Part shown: positions 22,073-28,544 of the stretch, piece after piece | How positions within the stretch are numbered: the stretch's first letter is position 1 | How the letters are laid out: every line of letters begins with the position of its first letter | NCBI GenBank assembly: GCA_963621975.1 | Contig: CAVFGI010000025.1 | Coordinates: forward strand, 1 to 28,544 | Length of the DNA: 28,544 nt | Origin: UBA9732 sp963621975 | GTDB taxonomy: Bacteria; Spirochaetota; Spirochaetia; Sphaerochaetales; Sphaerochaetaceae | Direction: 5' to 3' | Made by a program: the position numbers and the translations under genes | Notes under the pieces: generated by a model | What the model saw: only the letters and a program-made list of their open reading frames with translations | Told to the model about the DNA's origin: nothing | Databases searched by the model: none

Positions 22073-22507
22073 ATGGCTGTAGTTGTTTCTGTTAATATTA
22101 GTGAGGTTAAGGGGATTCGCAAGCATCCTGTTCCATATATTGATGTTAAGTGCCATCATGGTATTGTTGGCGATGCTCATGCAGGTGATTGGCATAGGCA
22201 AATAAGTCTTTTAGCTGAAGAAAGTATTGATACTATGCGCTCAGCTTGTCCAATTGAGCTAGATGATGGCATTTTTGCGGAAAATATTAACACTCGAGGC
22301 ATTGATTTAAAGCATATTCCTGTGGGCACTAGACTTAGAGTTGGTGATACCGAGCTTGAGGTCACTCAAATTGGCAAGCAGTGTCATTCCGATTGTGCTA
22401 TCAAGAAAGCTACTGGAAAGTGTGTTATGCCAACAGATGGTATTTTTGCAATTGTCATCAAGGAAGGCAGAATCCAAGCTGGGGATGAGATTGAGATTTT
22501 GGTGTGA
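22073..22507 (+). CDS. MOSC domain protein
   Basis: A 144-residue free-standing MOSC domain, a fold that binds molybdenum cofactor or its sulfur. The protein has the conserved HHGIVGDAHAG near the start and the likely sulfur-carrying cysteine C104 in QIGKQCHSDCAI, with a second cysteine C108. The end is GDEIEIL, as usual. Ribosome site GGAG is 10 bases before the ATG and the gap from moaC is 20 bases. Following moaA and moaC, it probably helps in cofactor maturation or in matching the cofactor to an enzyme. Genes for later steps (moaD, moaE, mogA, moeA) are not in the window. Confidence 0.88.
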   Translation: MAVVVSVNISEVKGIRKHPVPYIDVKCHHGIVGDAHAGDWHRQISLLAEESIDTMRSACPIELDDGIFAENINTRGIDLKHIPVGTRLRVGDTELEVTQIGKQCHSDCAIKKATGKCVMPTDGIFAIVIKEGRIQAGDEIEILV

Positions 22508-22520
22508 AGTGTGCTATAGT
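22491..22520 (+). promoter_or_regulatory. candidate promoter of valS
   Basis: TTGAGA (22491-22496), an 18-base spacer and TATAGT (22515-22520) match sigma-70 boxes at 5/6 each. The promoter overlaps the last codons of the MOSC gene and gives valS a leader of about 100 bases. Confidence 0.5.
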
Positions 22521-22544
22521 ATTAAGAAATATTTTGTATGTAAG

Positions 22545-22582
22545 AGGTTTTTGCAACTGCAAAAACTATATTGCAAAAACCT
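22545..22582 (+). promoter_or_regulatory. hairpin in the valS leader
   Basis: A perfect 12-bp stem, AGGTTTTTGCAA (22545-22556) with TTGCAAAAACCT (22571-22582), and a 14-base loop. The loop region holds a third copy (TGCAAAAAC, 22558-22566), which can pair with the first copy instead, so two mutually exclusive hairpins are possible. There is no T-run after the long stem, so it is more likely an attenuator or stability element than a plain terminator. It lies 43 bases before the valS start. Confidence 0.55.
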
Positions 22583-22625
22583 TATAGATGTAGGTTGTGA
22601 GTTTTGCCCGCATTGGAGGGGATAG

Positions 22626-25277
22626 ATGAAGGCTATAGAGCTAGAGAAGGCATATAATCCAAAGGCGTTTGAAGATACCATCTACAAGCAGTGGGTGGAG
22701 GACGGAAATTTTAAGCCGTCAAGGGGTGAAGGGAAACCTTTTGTTATTGTTATGCCACCACCAAACGTTACAGGTATCCTTCATATGGGCCATGCGTTAA
22801 ATAATTCTTTGCAAGATATCCTCATACGTTATTATAGAATGACAGGAAGACCAACTCTTTGGGTTCCTGGAACAGACCATGCTGGTATTGCAACCCAGAA
22901 CGTTGTGGAACGTCAGCTGAAGAAAGAGGGCTTGAGACGTCAGGATATAGGACGTGAGAAGTTCTTGGAAAAAACTTGGGAGCTAAAAGAAAAGCACCAT
23001 GATGTTATTGTCAGTCAACTAAAGAAAATAGGATGTTCTTGTGACTGGGATCATGAACGTTTTACAATGGATGAAGGTCTATCTAAGGCTGTTAGAGAGA
23101 CATTTGTTTCCTTGTATGACAGGGGATTGATTTATAAAGGCCTTTATCTTGTAAATTACTGCCCTCATTGCGGAACAGCTCTTGCAGATGATGAAGTTGA
23201 ACATCAGGAAGATTTAGGCCATCTTTACGATGTAAATTATCCATTTGCTGATGGTAGTGGCTACATTACTGTTGCAACAACTAGACCTGAGACCATGTTT
23301 GGTGACGTTGCTGTTGCCGTTAATCCAGATGATGAGCGTTACAAGGATCTTGTTGGCAAGATGCTTAAATTGCCTTTGACAGACAGAGAAATCCCAATTA
23401 TTGCAGATAGCTTTGTTGGTATTGAGTTTGGAACTGGTATGGTAAAGATTACTCCTGCACACGATCCTAACGACTGGGAATGCGGGAAACGTCATAATCT
23501 TCAAGCTATCAATATTCTTAATCCAGATGGAACTTTAAATGATGTTTGCCCTGAAGAATTTAGAGGACTTGTTGCAGAAGTAGCCCGCACGAAGGTTGCT
23601 GAAAAGCTTCAAGAATTAGGTTATCTTGTTAGAGTTCAAGAACATAAGCACGAAGTTGGCCACTGCTATAGGTGTAATACTACCGTTGAGCCTTACCTAA
23701 GTCAGCAATGGTTCGTTAAAATGCGTTCTATGGCCAACAAGGCATTGGATGCTTGGAAGAAGGGAGATTTGCACTTTTATCCAAAACGCTGGGAGAACAC
23801 CTATTCATCATGGCTTGAGAATATTCGCGACTGGTGTATTAGTCGCCAGCTTTGGTGGGGTCACAGAATCCCTGTATGGTATTGCGACGATTGTGGCGAG
23901 ATGATGGTCTCACGCGAAGACCCTACATGCTGTTCTAAGTGTGGTAGTAAGCACATCCATCAAGATCCCGATGTCCTTGATACTTGGTTTTCTTCTTGGC
24001 TTTGGCCGTTTAGCACTCTAGGCTGGCCTGAAGAAACTGCTGATTTTAAGAAATTCTTCCCTACAAGTGCATTGGTAACTGGTTATGATATTATTTTCTT
24101 CTGGGTTTCCAGAATGATTATGTCCTCTCTTGAGTTCAATGGCGTTGTGCCTTTCTCAGATATCTATCTCACAGGTCTTGTTAGAGACAAGAAAGGCAGA
24201 AAGATGTCTAAGAGCCTTGGTAATGGTATTGATCCTCTTGAAGTTATTGATATTTATGGTGCGGATGCAATGAAATTTACTATTTGCTATCTTGCGGCTC
24301 AGGGTCAGGACGTACTCATTGATATGGATTCCTTTAAGCTTGGTTCTAGGTTTGCGAACAAGATTTGGAATGCTACTAGATACCTTCTAATGAATCTTGA
24401 AGGTAGGAATCTTGTTGCTATTGATGAATCTAAATTTACCCAAGTTGACAAATGGATTTATCATAGTTTGAATGAGAACGTTAAGAAGGTTAGAACCGCT
24501 ATTGAGGGATATAAGTTCAACGATGCAGCCCAGGCTGTCTACGATTTCTTCTGGAACGATTTCTGCGACTGGTATCTTGAGGCTACTAAGCTTTCTTTGT
24601 ACTCGGGCTCTGATGCTGAAAAGGATAGAATTGTTTCTATTCTTATGGATATTCTTGCTGAATCTATGAAGATGATGCATCCAATGCTTTCATTTATCAC
24701 AGAGGAAATCTATTCTAAGCTCCCTAATACAGAAGGTAAAGTTATTACGGCATTGTATCCCCAGTATCGCCAAGATAGGGTTTATGAAAAAGAAGCGAAT
24801 TTGATGTACTGCTTGCAAGATATTGTAAGAGGTATTAGAAATACTCGTGCTGAACTTGGTATTCCTGCAGATAAGAAGCTAAGAATTGTTATTAGGCCAG
24901 ATGAAAACAGTGAACTTGCTTCTTTTATGGCTTCGCATGTTGGTCTTCTTGTTGGTTTTACTAATGCTGGAAGTATTGAGATTGATGTTAATAGAAGTAT
25001 GGATATAGAAGGTGCTTTCCCTATTGCCGGTCAGGGCTTTGAGACTTATATTTTTGTTAAAGAAGCTATAGACGTTGACAAGGAAATTGCAAAGCTTGAG
25101 GATGAGATTTCTAAGACTCGTAGTCTCCTTGAAGGTGTTGAGAGAAAACTTTCTAATGAGAAATTCTTAAATGGTGCTAAACCTGAGATTATAGAGAAGG
25201 AAAAGTCTAAGAAGAAGGAATTTGAAGAAAAGATTGAGAAATTGGAAAAGCATATTGAGGTTTTGAAATCGTTCTGA
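22626..25277 (+). CDS. valS: valine--tRNA ligase
   Basis: An 883-residue class I synthetase that charges tRNA-Val and edits mis-activated threonine. The HIGH-type motif is HMGH at 53-56, the KMSKS motif is K526-S530, and the segment VTGYDIIFFWVSRMI is diagnostic. The editing domain (about 210-330) includes TTRPETMFGDVAVAVNP, and a zinc-finger region holds CDDCGEMM and CCSKCGS. The C-terminal coiled coil (about 815-883, EIAKLEDEISKTRSLLEG and later) is the tRNA-binding arm of ValRS. The length is usual. GGAGG is 7 bases before the ATG. A lipoprotein gene follows 18 bases later, so a short operon is possible. Confidence 0.98.
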   Translation: MKAIELEKAYNPKAFEDTIYKQWVEDGNFKPSRGEGKPFVIVMPPPNVTGILHMGHALNNSLQDILIRYYRMTGRPTLWVPGTDHAGIATQNVVERQLKKEGLRRQDIGREKFLEKTWELKEKHHDVIVSQLKKIGCSCDWDHERFTMDEGLSKAVRETFVSLYDRGLIYKGLYLVNYCPHCGTALADDEVEHQEDLGHLYDVNYPFADGSGYITVATTRPETMFGDVAVAVNPDDERYKDLVGKMLKLPLTDREIPIIADSFVGIEFGTGMVKITPAHDPNDWECGKRHNLQAINILNPDGTLNDVCPEEFRGLVAEVARTKVAEKLQELGYLVRVQEHKHEVGHCYRCNTTVEPYLSQQWFVKMRSMANKALDAWKKGDLHFYPKRWENTYSSWLENIRDWCISRQLWWGHRIPVWYCDDCGEMMVSREDPTCCSKCGSKHIHQDPDVLDTWFSSWLWPFSTLGWPEETADFKKFFPTSALVTGYDIIFFWVSRMIMSSLEFNGVVPFSDIYLTGLVRDKKGRKMSKSLGNGIDPLEVIDIYGADAMKFTICYLAAQGQDVLIDMDSFKLGSRFANKIWNATRYLLMNLEGRNLVAIDESKFTQVDKWIYHSLNENVKKVRTAIEGYKFNDAAQAVYDFFWNDFCDWYLEATKLSLYSGSDAEKDRIVSILMDILAESMKMMHPMLSFITEEIYSKLPNTEGKVITALYPQYRQDRVYEKEANLMYCLQDIVRGIRNTRAELGIPADKKLRIVIRPDENSELASFMASHVGLLVGFTNAGSIEIDVNRSMDIEGAFPIAGQGFETYIFVKEAIDVDKEIAKLEDEISKTRSLLEGVERKLSNEKFLNGAKPEIIEKEKSKKKEFEEKIEKLEKHIEVLKSF

Positions 25278-25295
25278 TTTTTCTGGAGGTGTCTT

Positions 25296-26354
25296 TTGAA
25301 GAAGTTTTTTATTGTTTTACTTTGTGTAATTCTTTGTGTTGTTGTCTCTTGTAAGACTCCAAAGGTAACAACAGGTTCTAGTGATGAGACTAAGGACGGG
25401 TCTGTTTCTGTTGAATCTCAATCTCTTGAGCCTGTAGATTCTGCTGATGCTTTTGATGGTGCTGATTTAACTTTAGCTCCAGTTGATGAAAGTGCTACAA
25501 CTGAGGCAAGTGAAGGTGAAGCAAGTACAGATGAAGCAAGTACAAATGAAGCAAGTGCAGGTGAAGCAGATGCAGGAGAAGCAAGTGCAGCTGAAGCAAG
25601 TACAGATGAAGCAAGTGCAGCTGAAGCAAGTGGAGCTGAAGCAAGTGCAGAGGTGGCTTCTGAGGGTGCTGATGGTGCTGAGGATGCTGAAAGTGCAGAG
25701 GGTGCTGGAAGTTCTGAGAGTGCTGAAAGTGCAGAGGGTGCTGGAAGTTCTGAGAGTGCTGAAAGTGCTCAGGCAGAGGGTGCTGAAAGTGCTGAAAATG
25801 CTTCTGTTGAGTCTTCAGGTGAAGTTGAAGCTTCCTCTGATGCATCAGATGTAACTTCTAGTGAAGAAACCTCTGAACAAGTTGATGTTGTTGAAAATGC
25901 TAGTGATGGTGATGAGGTTTCTGGGTCTTCTGTTGAGGCTGAAGGAGAAATGGTTGTTGGAGGTCAAAGTAATGAACCTACTGCACCAGCTTCTGATACA
26001 GCTTCTGTTGCTGGCTTAACAAAAACTACTCAAGTGAGTCCTGCAAAAGATGTTCCAACTGCTTTTGTAGATAAAATTATTTACTTTGTTAAGGACAATA
26101 TTTTAATTTCTCTTGGGTTACTTTCAATTGCTATTGGTGTTATTTGGTTGTTTGTTGATTTGATTAAATTCATTGCTAAATCAATTCAATCTAATCATTC
26201 TGATGATGACGAGGATGATGAAAGTATTGAAAAGGTCAAAGAAACTGAAGATTATAAAGATGAAAAAGTTAACACTCACTCTAATGAGGACGATAAAAAG
26301 CATGAATTCCAAGATGAAGATGAGTTCCTTAGAAGTCTTTTAAATACAGATTAA
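25296..26354 (+). CDS. Glu/Ala/Ser-repeat lipoprotein with C-terminal membrane segment
   Basis: A 352-residue envelope protein of unknown function. The start is a TTG at 25296, supported by GGAGG at 25285-25289 and by the clean signal peptide that follows. Residues 2-18 are the signal core with lipobox VVSC (Cys19), so it is probably lipidated. Residues about 69-119 are ten 5-residue repeats (EASTD/EASAA type), then two 12-residue repeats near 132-155. Residues 250-285 contain a hydrophobic helix (ILISLGLLSIAIGVIW), followed by a very acidic tail. It thus appears anchored at both ends, with a flexible acidic spacer between. No known family matches. It could instead be a secreted protein with an uncleaved signal. 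Confidence 0.75.
   Translation: MKKFFIVLLCVILCVVVSCKTPKVTTGSSDETKDGSVSVESQSLEPVDSADAFDGADLTLAPVDESATTEASEGEASTDEASTNEASAGEADAGEASAAEASTDEASAAEASGAEASAEVASEGADGAEDAESAEGAGSSESAESAEGAGSSESAESAQAEGAESAENASVESSGEVEASSDASDVTSSEETSEQVDVVENASDGDEVSGSSVEAEGEMVVGGQSNEPTAPASDTASVAGLTKTTQVSPAKDVPTAFVDKIIYFVKDNILISLGLLSIAIGVIWLFVDLIKFIAKSIQSNHSDDDEDDESIEKVKETEDYKDEKVNTHSNEDDKKHEFQDEDEFLRSLLNTD
25503..25652 (+). repeat. ten 15-bp in-frame repeats
   Basis: Nine units of 15 bases (25518-25652, consensus GAAGCAAGTACAGAT or GAAGCAAGTGCAGCT) preceded by one degenerate unit (25503-25517). They encode Glu-Ala-Ser-x-x pentapeptides. Variation in copy number by recombination or slippage is likely. Confidence 0.9.
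25689..25760 (+). repeat. two exact 36-bp in-frame repeats
   Basis: Two identical 36-base units (25689-25724 and 25725-25760) encode ESAEGAGSSESA twice, continuing the acidic repeat domain of the lipoprotein. Their identity at the DNA level points to recent duplication. Confidence 0.9.
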
Positions 26355-26385
26355 GATTTTTGATTCTTTGAGCAGACTTTAGTTT

Positions 26386-26417
26386 GGGCCGTGTGTTGAA
26401 CACGGTCTATTTTTTTA
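26386..26417 (+). terminator. intrinsic terminator after the lipoprotein gene
   Basis: Stem CCGTGT (26389-26394) with ACACGG (26400-26405), extended by weaker pairs on both sides, a 5-base loop and seven to eight T. It lies about 30 bases past the lipoprotein stop. Confidence 0.8.
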
Positions 26418-26499
26418 TGAGGTTTGCGTAAGAAGATGCGTCATCTCATGGAGAGTCTAAAGTGGAGCTGGTCTGCAATGTGGACAACCATATCAAGTG

Positions 26500-26640
26500 A
26501 AAATAGAACTTTTGCGCTCTATTTTTTTCAAAAGTTCTATTTTGTAGATCTATAGAAAATAATTTTTTTCTAAAGTTCTATTTTATAGGTCTATAAAAAA
26601 TATTTTTTTCCTAGAGTTCTATTTTTTGGCTCTATGAAAA
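26500..26640. repeat. AT-rich inverted and tandem repeat block
   Basis: A perfect 14-bp inverted repeat, AAAATAGAACTTTT (26500-26513) with AAAAGTTCTATTTT (26530-26543), leads into three degenerate direct repeats of about 40 bases starting near 26530, 26571 and 26611. Each has AGTTCTATTTT, then a TAGNTCTATA-like core, then an A-run and a T-run. The stem could close a 16-base loop in RNA of either strand. It sits between convergent genes. Whether it is a dispersed intergenic repeat of this genome, a protein-binding array or a remnant is not known. Confidence 0.75.
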
Positions 26641-26708
26641 ATTTATGGTTAACTACAAGCAGCATTTATTGCAATGAGATGCAATTCAGAGCAAAGGTGC
26701 ACAATGGT

Positions 26709-27818
26709 TTAATATACTTGAGAATCCCAAGTGAAGCCTTCAAAGACATCATGGGCAATATATGTTTTTGGTTGTGTTTTGCCTTCAAGGTAATCACAAA
26801 CGGCCCAAGCCATAGCTTGTTGTTCTACTTCTCCTGGATATGTAACTATAGGTGCAATAAAGCTACAATGCTCCGTAATGTAATCAATAATTTCTTGGTA
26901 GTGGACTAGTCCTCCAGTTAGAATTATGTTATTGACATTGCCTTTTAGAACTGCTGCCATTTCTCCAATACATTTTGAAATTTGGTATAATATTGCCTGC
27001 CAAACAAGTGTTGCTTCTGGATCTTTTGCTTGTACTTTTTCATATATCTTTTTTGTATCTGATGTTCCGAAATAGGAAATAAATCCTCCACTATGAGAGC
27101 AAAGTGCCCTAATTTCGTCCGTATTATGGCCATTTTCAATATATCTGACTACTTCTAGGACCGGAATAGAGCCTATTCTAGTTGGTGTAAATGGGCCATC
27201 ACCCCCAGCTCCTTCTGTGCAGTCAATCATCTTGCCATTCTTATGGGCACCAACAGTGATTCCTCCATCAATGTGCGCTATTATGAAGTTGCAATCATCT
27301 ACTTTTTTTCCTAGTTTTTTTGCTTGAAGCTGTGCTATTGCTTTTTGGTTTAGGGCATGTGATTGAGGTCTACGATATAAGCCTTTAATTCCTGTAATTC
27401 TTGCTACATCTTGAAGTTCGTCCATATTGGTTGGATTAATTGTAAAAGCTAATTTATCGTATTCTTTTGATAGCTGATAGGCAATCATTACTCCAAGTTT
27501 TGCTGCATGGTCTGTTTTTGAGACTTCGTATTTAGTATCGGTATAGAGATTGCTATCTATTGTTGTGAGGCCTCCTGTTTGTGTGTGTGCAGACCCACCA
27601 CGTCCAATAAATATATCTATATCGTGTATGGAGATACCGTGTAGTTTCAGGACGTCTAATGTGACCTGTTTTCTGTATGGAAGTTGGTCGTTTGTGGTTT
27701 TAAAAGAGAGCATTAAAGGAGCGTCATTAAAGACTGATTCGGTGAAGAGTTCTTTGCGGTTTTCGAAAACGCTGACCTTTGTTGATGTTGAGCCTGGATT
27801 GATTACTAGAATTTTCAT
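26709..27818 (-). CDS. buk: butyrate kinase
   Basis: A 369-residue ASKHA-fold kinase that converts butyryl phosphate and ADP to butyrate and ATP. The phosphate-binding start is VINPGSTSTK (5-14). Further motifs are IDGGITVGAHKNGKMID, EGAGGDGPFTPTRIGSIP and the adenosine-binding IILTGGLVHY. The length fits butyrate or branched-chain-acid kinases (about 355). No phosphotransbutyrylase gene (ptb) is next to it, although the two usually pair. The ATG has no good ribosome site; a TAAAAT box ends 6 bases before it with TTCACT 16 bases further up, so the mRNA may be leaderless. Substrate could be a branched-chain acyl phosphate rather than butyryl phosphate. Confidence 0.93.
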   Translation of the reverse strand: MKILVINPGSTSTKVSVFENRKELFTESVFNDAPLMLSFKTTNDQLPYRKQVTLDVLKLHGISIHDIDIFIGRGGSAHTQTGGLTTIDSNLYTDTKYEVSKTDHAAKLGVMIAYQLSKEYDKLAFTINPTNMDELQDVARITGIKGLYRRPQSHALNQKAIAQLQAKKLGKKVDDCNFIIAHIDGGITVGAHKNGKMIDCTEGAGGDGPFTPTRIGSIPVLEVVRYIENGHNTDEIRALCSHSGGFISYFGTSDTKKIYEKVQAKDPEATLVWQAILYQISKCIGEMAAVLKGNVNNIILTGGLVHYQEIIDYITEHCSFIAPIVTYPGEVEQQAMAWAVCDYLEGKTQPKTYIAHDVFEGFTWDSQVY

Positions 27819-27869
27819 GGCAGTATTTTACACCTTTTCAAAAATTAGTGAACTCTTTAATATGTGGTC

Positions 27870-28472
27870 ATGATTCGTAATCTTATTTTTGATATGGGTA
27901 ATGTGATTTTGTTGTGGTCTCCTAATTTAATTATGGATGATATGCATATTGATGATCCTCAAGAAAGAGCTGTTTTAATGAGAGAAGTTTTTGGCTCTAT
28001 TGATTGGTCTCTGTTAGATTGGGGAAAAATCACATATTCTGAGGCTCAAGAGTTGTTTTTTTGTAGAACACCTAAGGAATATTGGCAACATATTCATTAT
28101 GCTCTGAATTGGTTTGATATGATTAGGCCTGTTCCTGGAATGGCAGAATATTTGGAAAAGAAAAAGAGTGAGGGGTATAAGCTTTTCTTGCTTTCAAATG
28201 CTCCTGCTTATATTTATACCAATAGAAATCTTATTCCTAGTCTTAAATATATGGATGGTGTTGTTATTTCCGGTTATGAAAAGTTAGTTAAGCCTATGCC
28301 TGAAATTTATCAGCTTGTTTTAGATAGATATAAGTTAAAAGCGGATGAATGCCTTTTTATTGATGATCTACATCTTAATTGCGCAGGTGCTGTTATGCAA
28401 GGAATGAATGCACTTGTTTTTCATGGAGATCCTCAGGAAATTGAAGATTACCTAAACAAATTACAGAAATAG
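27870..28472 (+). CDS. HAD-superfamily phosphatase (YihX-like)
   Basis: A 200-residue HAD hydrolase of subfamily IA, variant 3. Motif I is F-D8-M-G-N-V, with the nucleophile Asp8 but Gly in place of the usual second Asp, as in YihX (alpha-glucose-1-phosphate phosphatase). Motif II is LLSNA, motif III includes the Lys of LVKPMPEIY, and motif IV is FIDDLHLN. The small helical cap follows motif I (residues 15-85). The ATG at 27870 fits motif I directly; an in-frame GTG at 27864 adds two residues. No ribosome site is seen before either. It is divergent from butyrate kinase with 51 bases between. The true substrate is unknown. The 72 bases after the stop are AT-rich and show nothing else. Confidence 0.85.
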   Translation: MIRNLIFDMGNVILLWSPNLIMDDMHIDDPQERAVLMREVFGSIDWSLLDWGKITYSEAQELFFCRTPKEYWQHIHYALNWFDMIRPVPGMAEYLEKKKSEGYKLFLLSNAPAYIYTNRNLIPSLKYMDGVVISGYEKLVKPMPEIYQLVLDRYKLKADECLFIDDLHLNCAGAVMQGMNALVFHGDPQEIEDYLNKLQK

Positions 28473-28544
28473 TAATATTATTGTTGTTGTATTAAAATTA
28501 TATAAATTCTATATATTTATGATGGTATTACAATAGTGTTAAAA

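Larger units (their letters stand above)
26355..26708. other. 354-base gap between convergent genes
   Basis: The gap holds the lipoprotein terminator (26386-26417), about 80 bases of unremarkable sequence, the AT-rich repeat block (26500-26640) and a short stem ATTGCA-N6-TGCAAT (26669-26686) near the end of the butyrate kinase gene. The plus-strand frame that begins at 26634 runs into the antisense of butyrate kinase and is not taken as a gene. Confidence 0.7.

Noticed and set aside
25495..25845. Minus-strand His/Leu/Gln-rich frame across the lipoprotein repeats
   Set aside because: It is the antisense of the Glu-Ala-Ser repeats. The plus frame has a signal peptide and a ribosome site.
26634..26909. 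Plus-strand 91-residue open frame starting in the AT-rich repeat block
   Set aside because: Most of it is antisense to the end of butyrate kinase, it has no ribosome site, and its composition is not protein-like.

Overview
The window reads as ordinary bacterial chromosome of moderate to low GC, most likely from a Treponema-like spirochaete. Pointers are a lone groES without groEL, a V-type ATPase F-like gene, pyruvate phosphate dikinase, butyrate kinase, and the gene order cysS - ECF sigma - anti-sigma, which from memory also occurs in Treponema pallidum. This placement is an inference; no rRNA or other decisive marker is present.

Region 1 (1-8132) is a tight same-strand run of seven genes. 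Two secreted beta-rich proteins look like pilin-type subunits. They are followed by a PapD-like periplasmic chaperone, a 1010-residue FimD-like outer-membrane usher with an unusual anchored acidic N-terminus, a small V-ATPase subunit F-like protein, and an ABC ATPase/permease pair. This is a chaperone-usher-like surface-fibre system in an unexpected lineage, apparently cotranscribed with an ABC exporter.

Region 2 (8165-9216) is a mobile element. It has a HUH/Y1 (REP-associated-type) transposase gene on the minus strand, bracketed by 38-bp inverted repeats that run outward into oppositely oriented arrays of 9-bp repeats (eight units on the left, five on the right).

Region 3 (9239-13458) holds groES, a minus-strand pair (exported repeat-type protein and PlsC-family acyltransferase with a zinc ribbon), a 140-residue protein of unknown function, and a group-2 sigma-70 factor gene. 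The sigma gene is preceded by what looks like a perfect sigma-54 (-24/-12) promoter and, about 125 and 165 bp further up, two matching 17-bp dyads of the enhancer-binding-protein type. This is the layout expected for an RpoN-to-RpoS-like cascade as known in Borrelia, and I regard it as the strongest finding of the window.

Region 4 (13530-22507) is metabolic and housekeeping: ppdK, a CobW/COG0523 metal-chaperone GTPase with a His-rich insert and a palindrome over its promoter, cysS, an ECF sigma factor with its membrane anti-sigma factor, then moaA-moaC-MOSC for molybdenum cofactor work. Region 5 (22491-28544) has valS with its own promoter and a leader hairpin, a TTG-started lipoprotein full of Glu-Ala-Ser repeats, an AT-rich repeat region between convergent genes, butyrate kinase on the minus strand, and a divergent HAD phosphatase. 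In-frame tandem repeats recur in four proteins (permease, CobW, MoaC, lipoprotein). I saw no tRNA, rRNA or CRISPR array.
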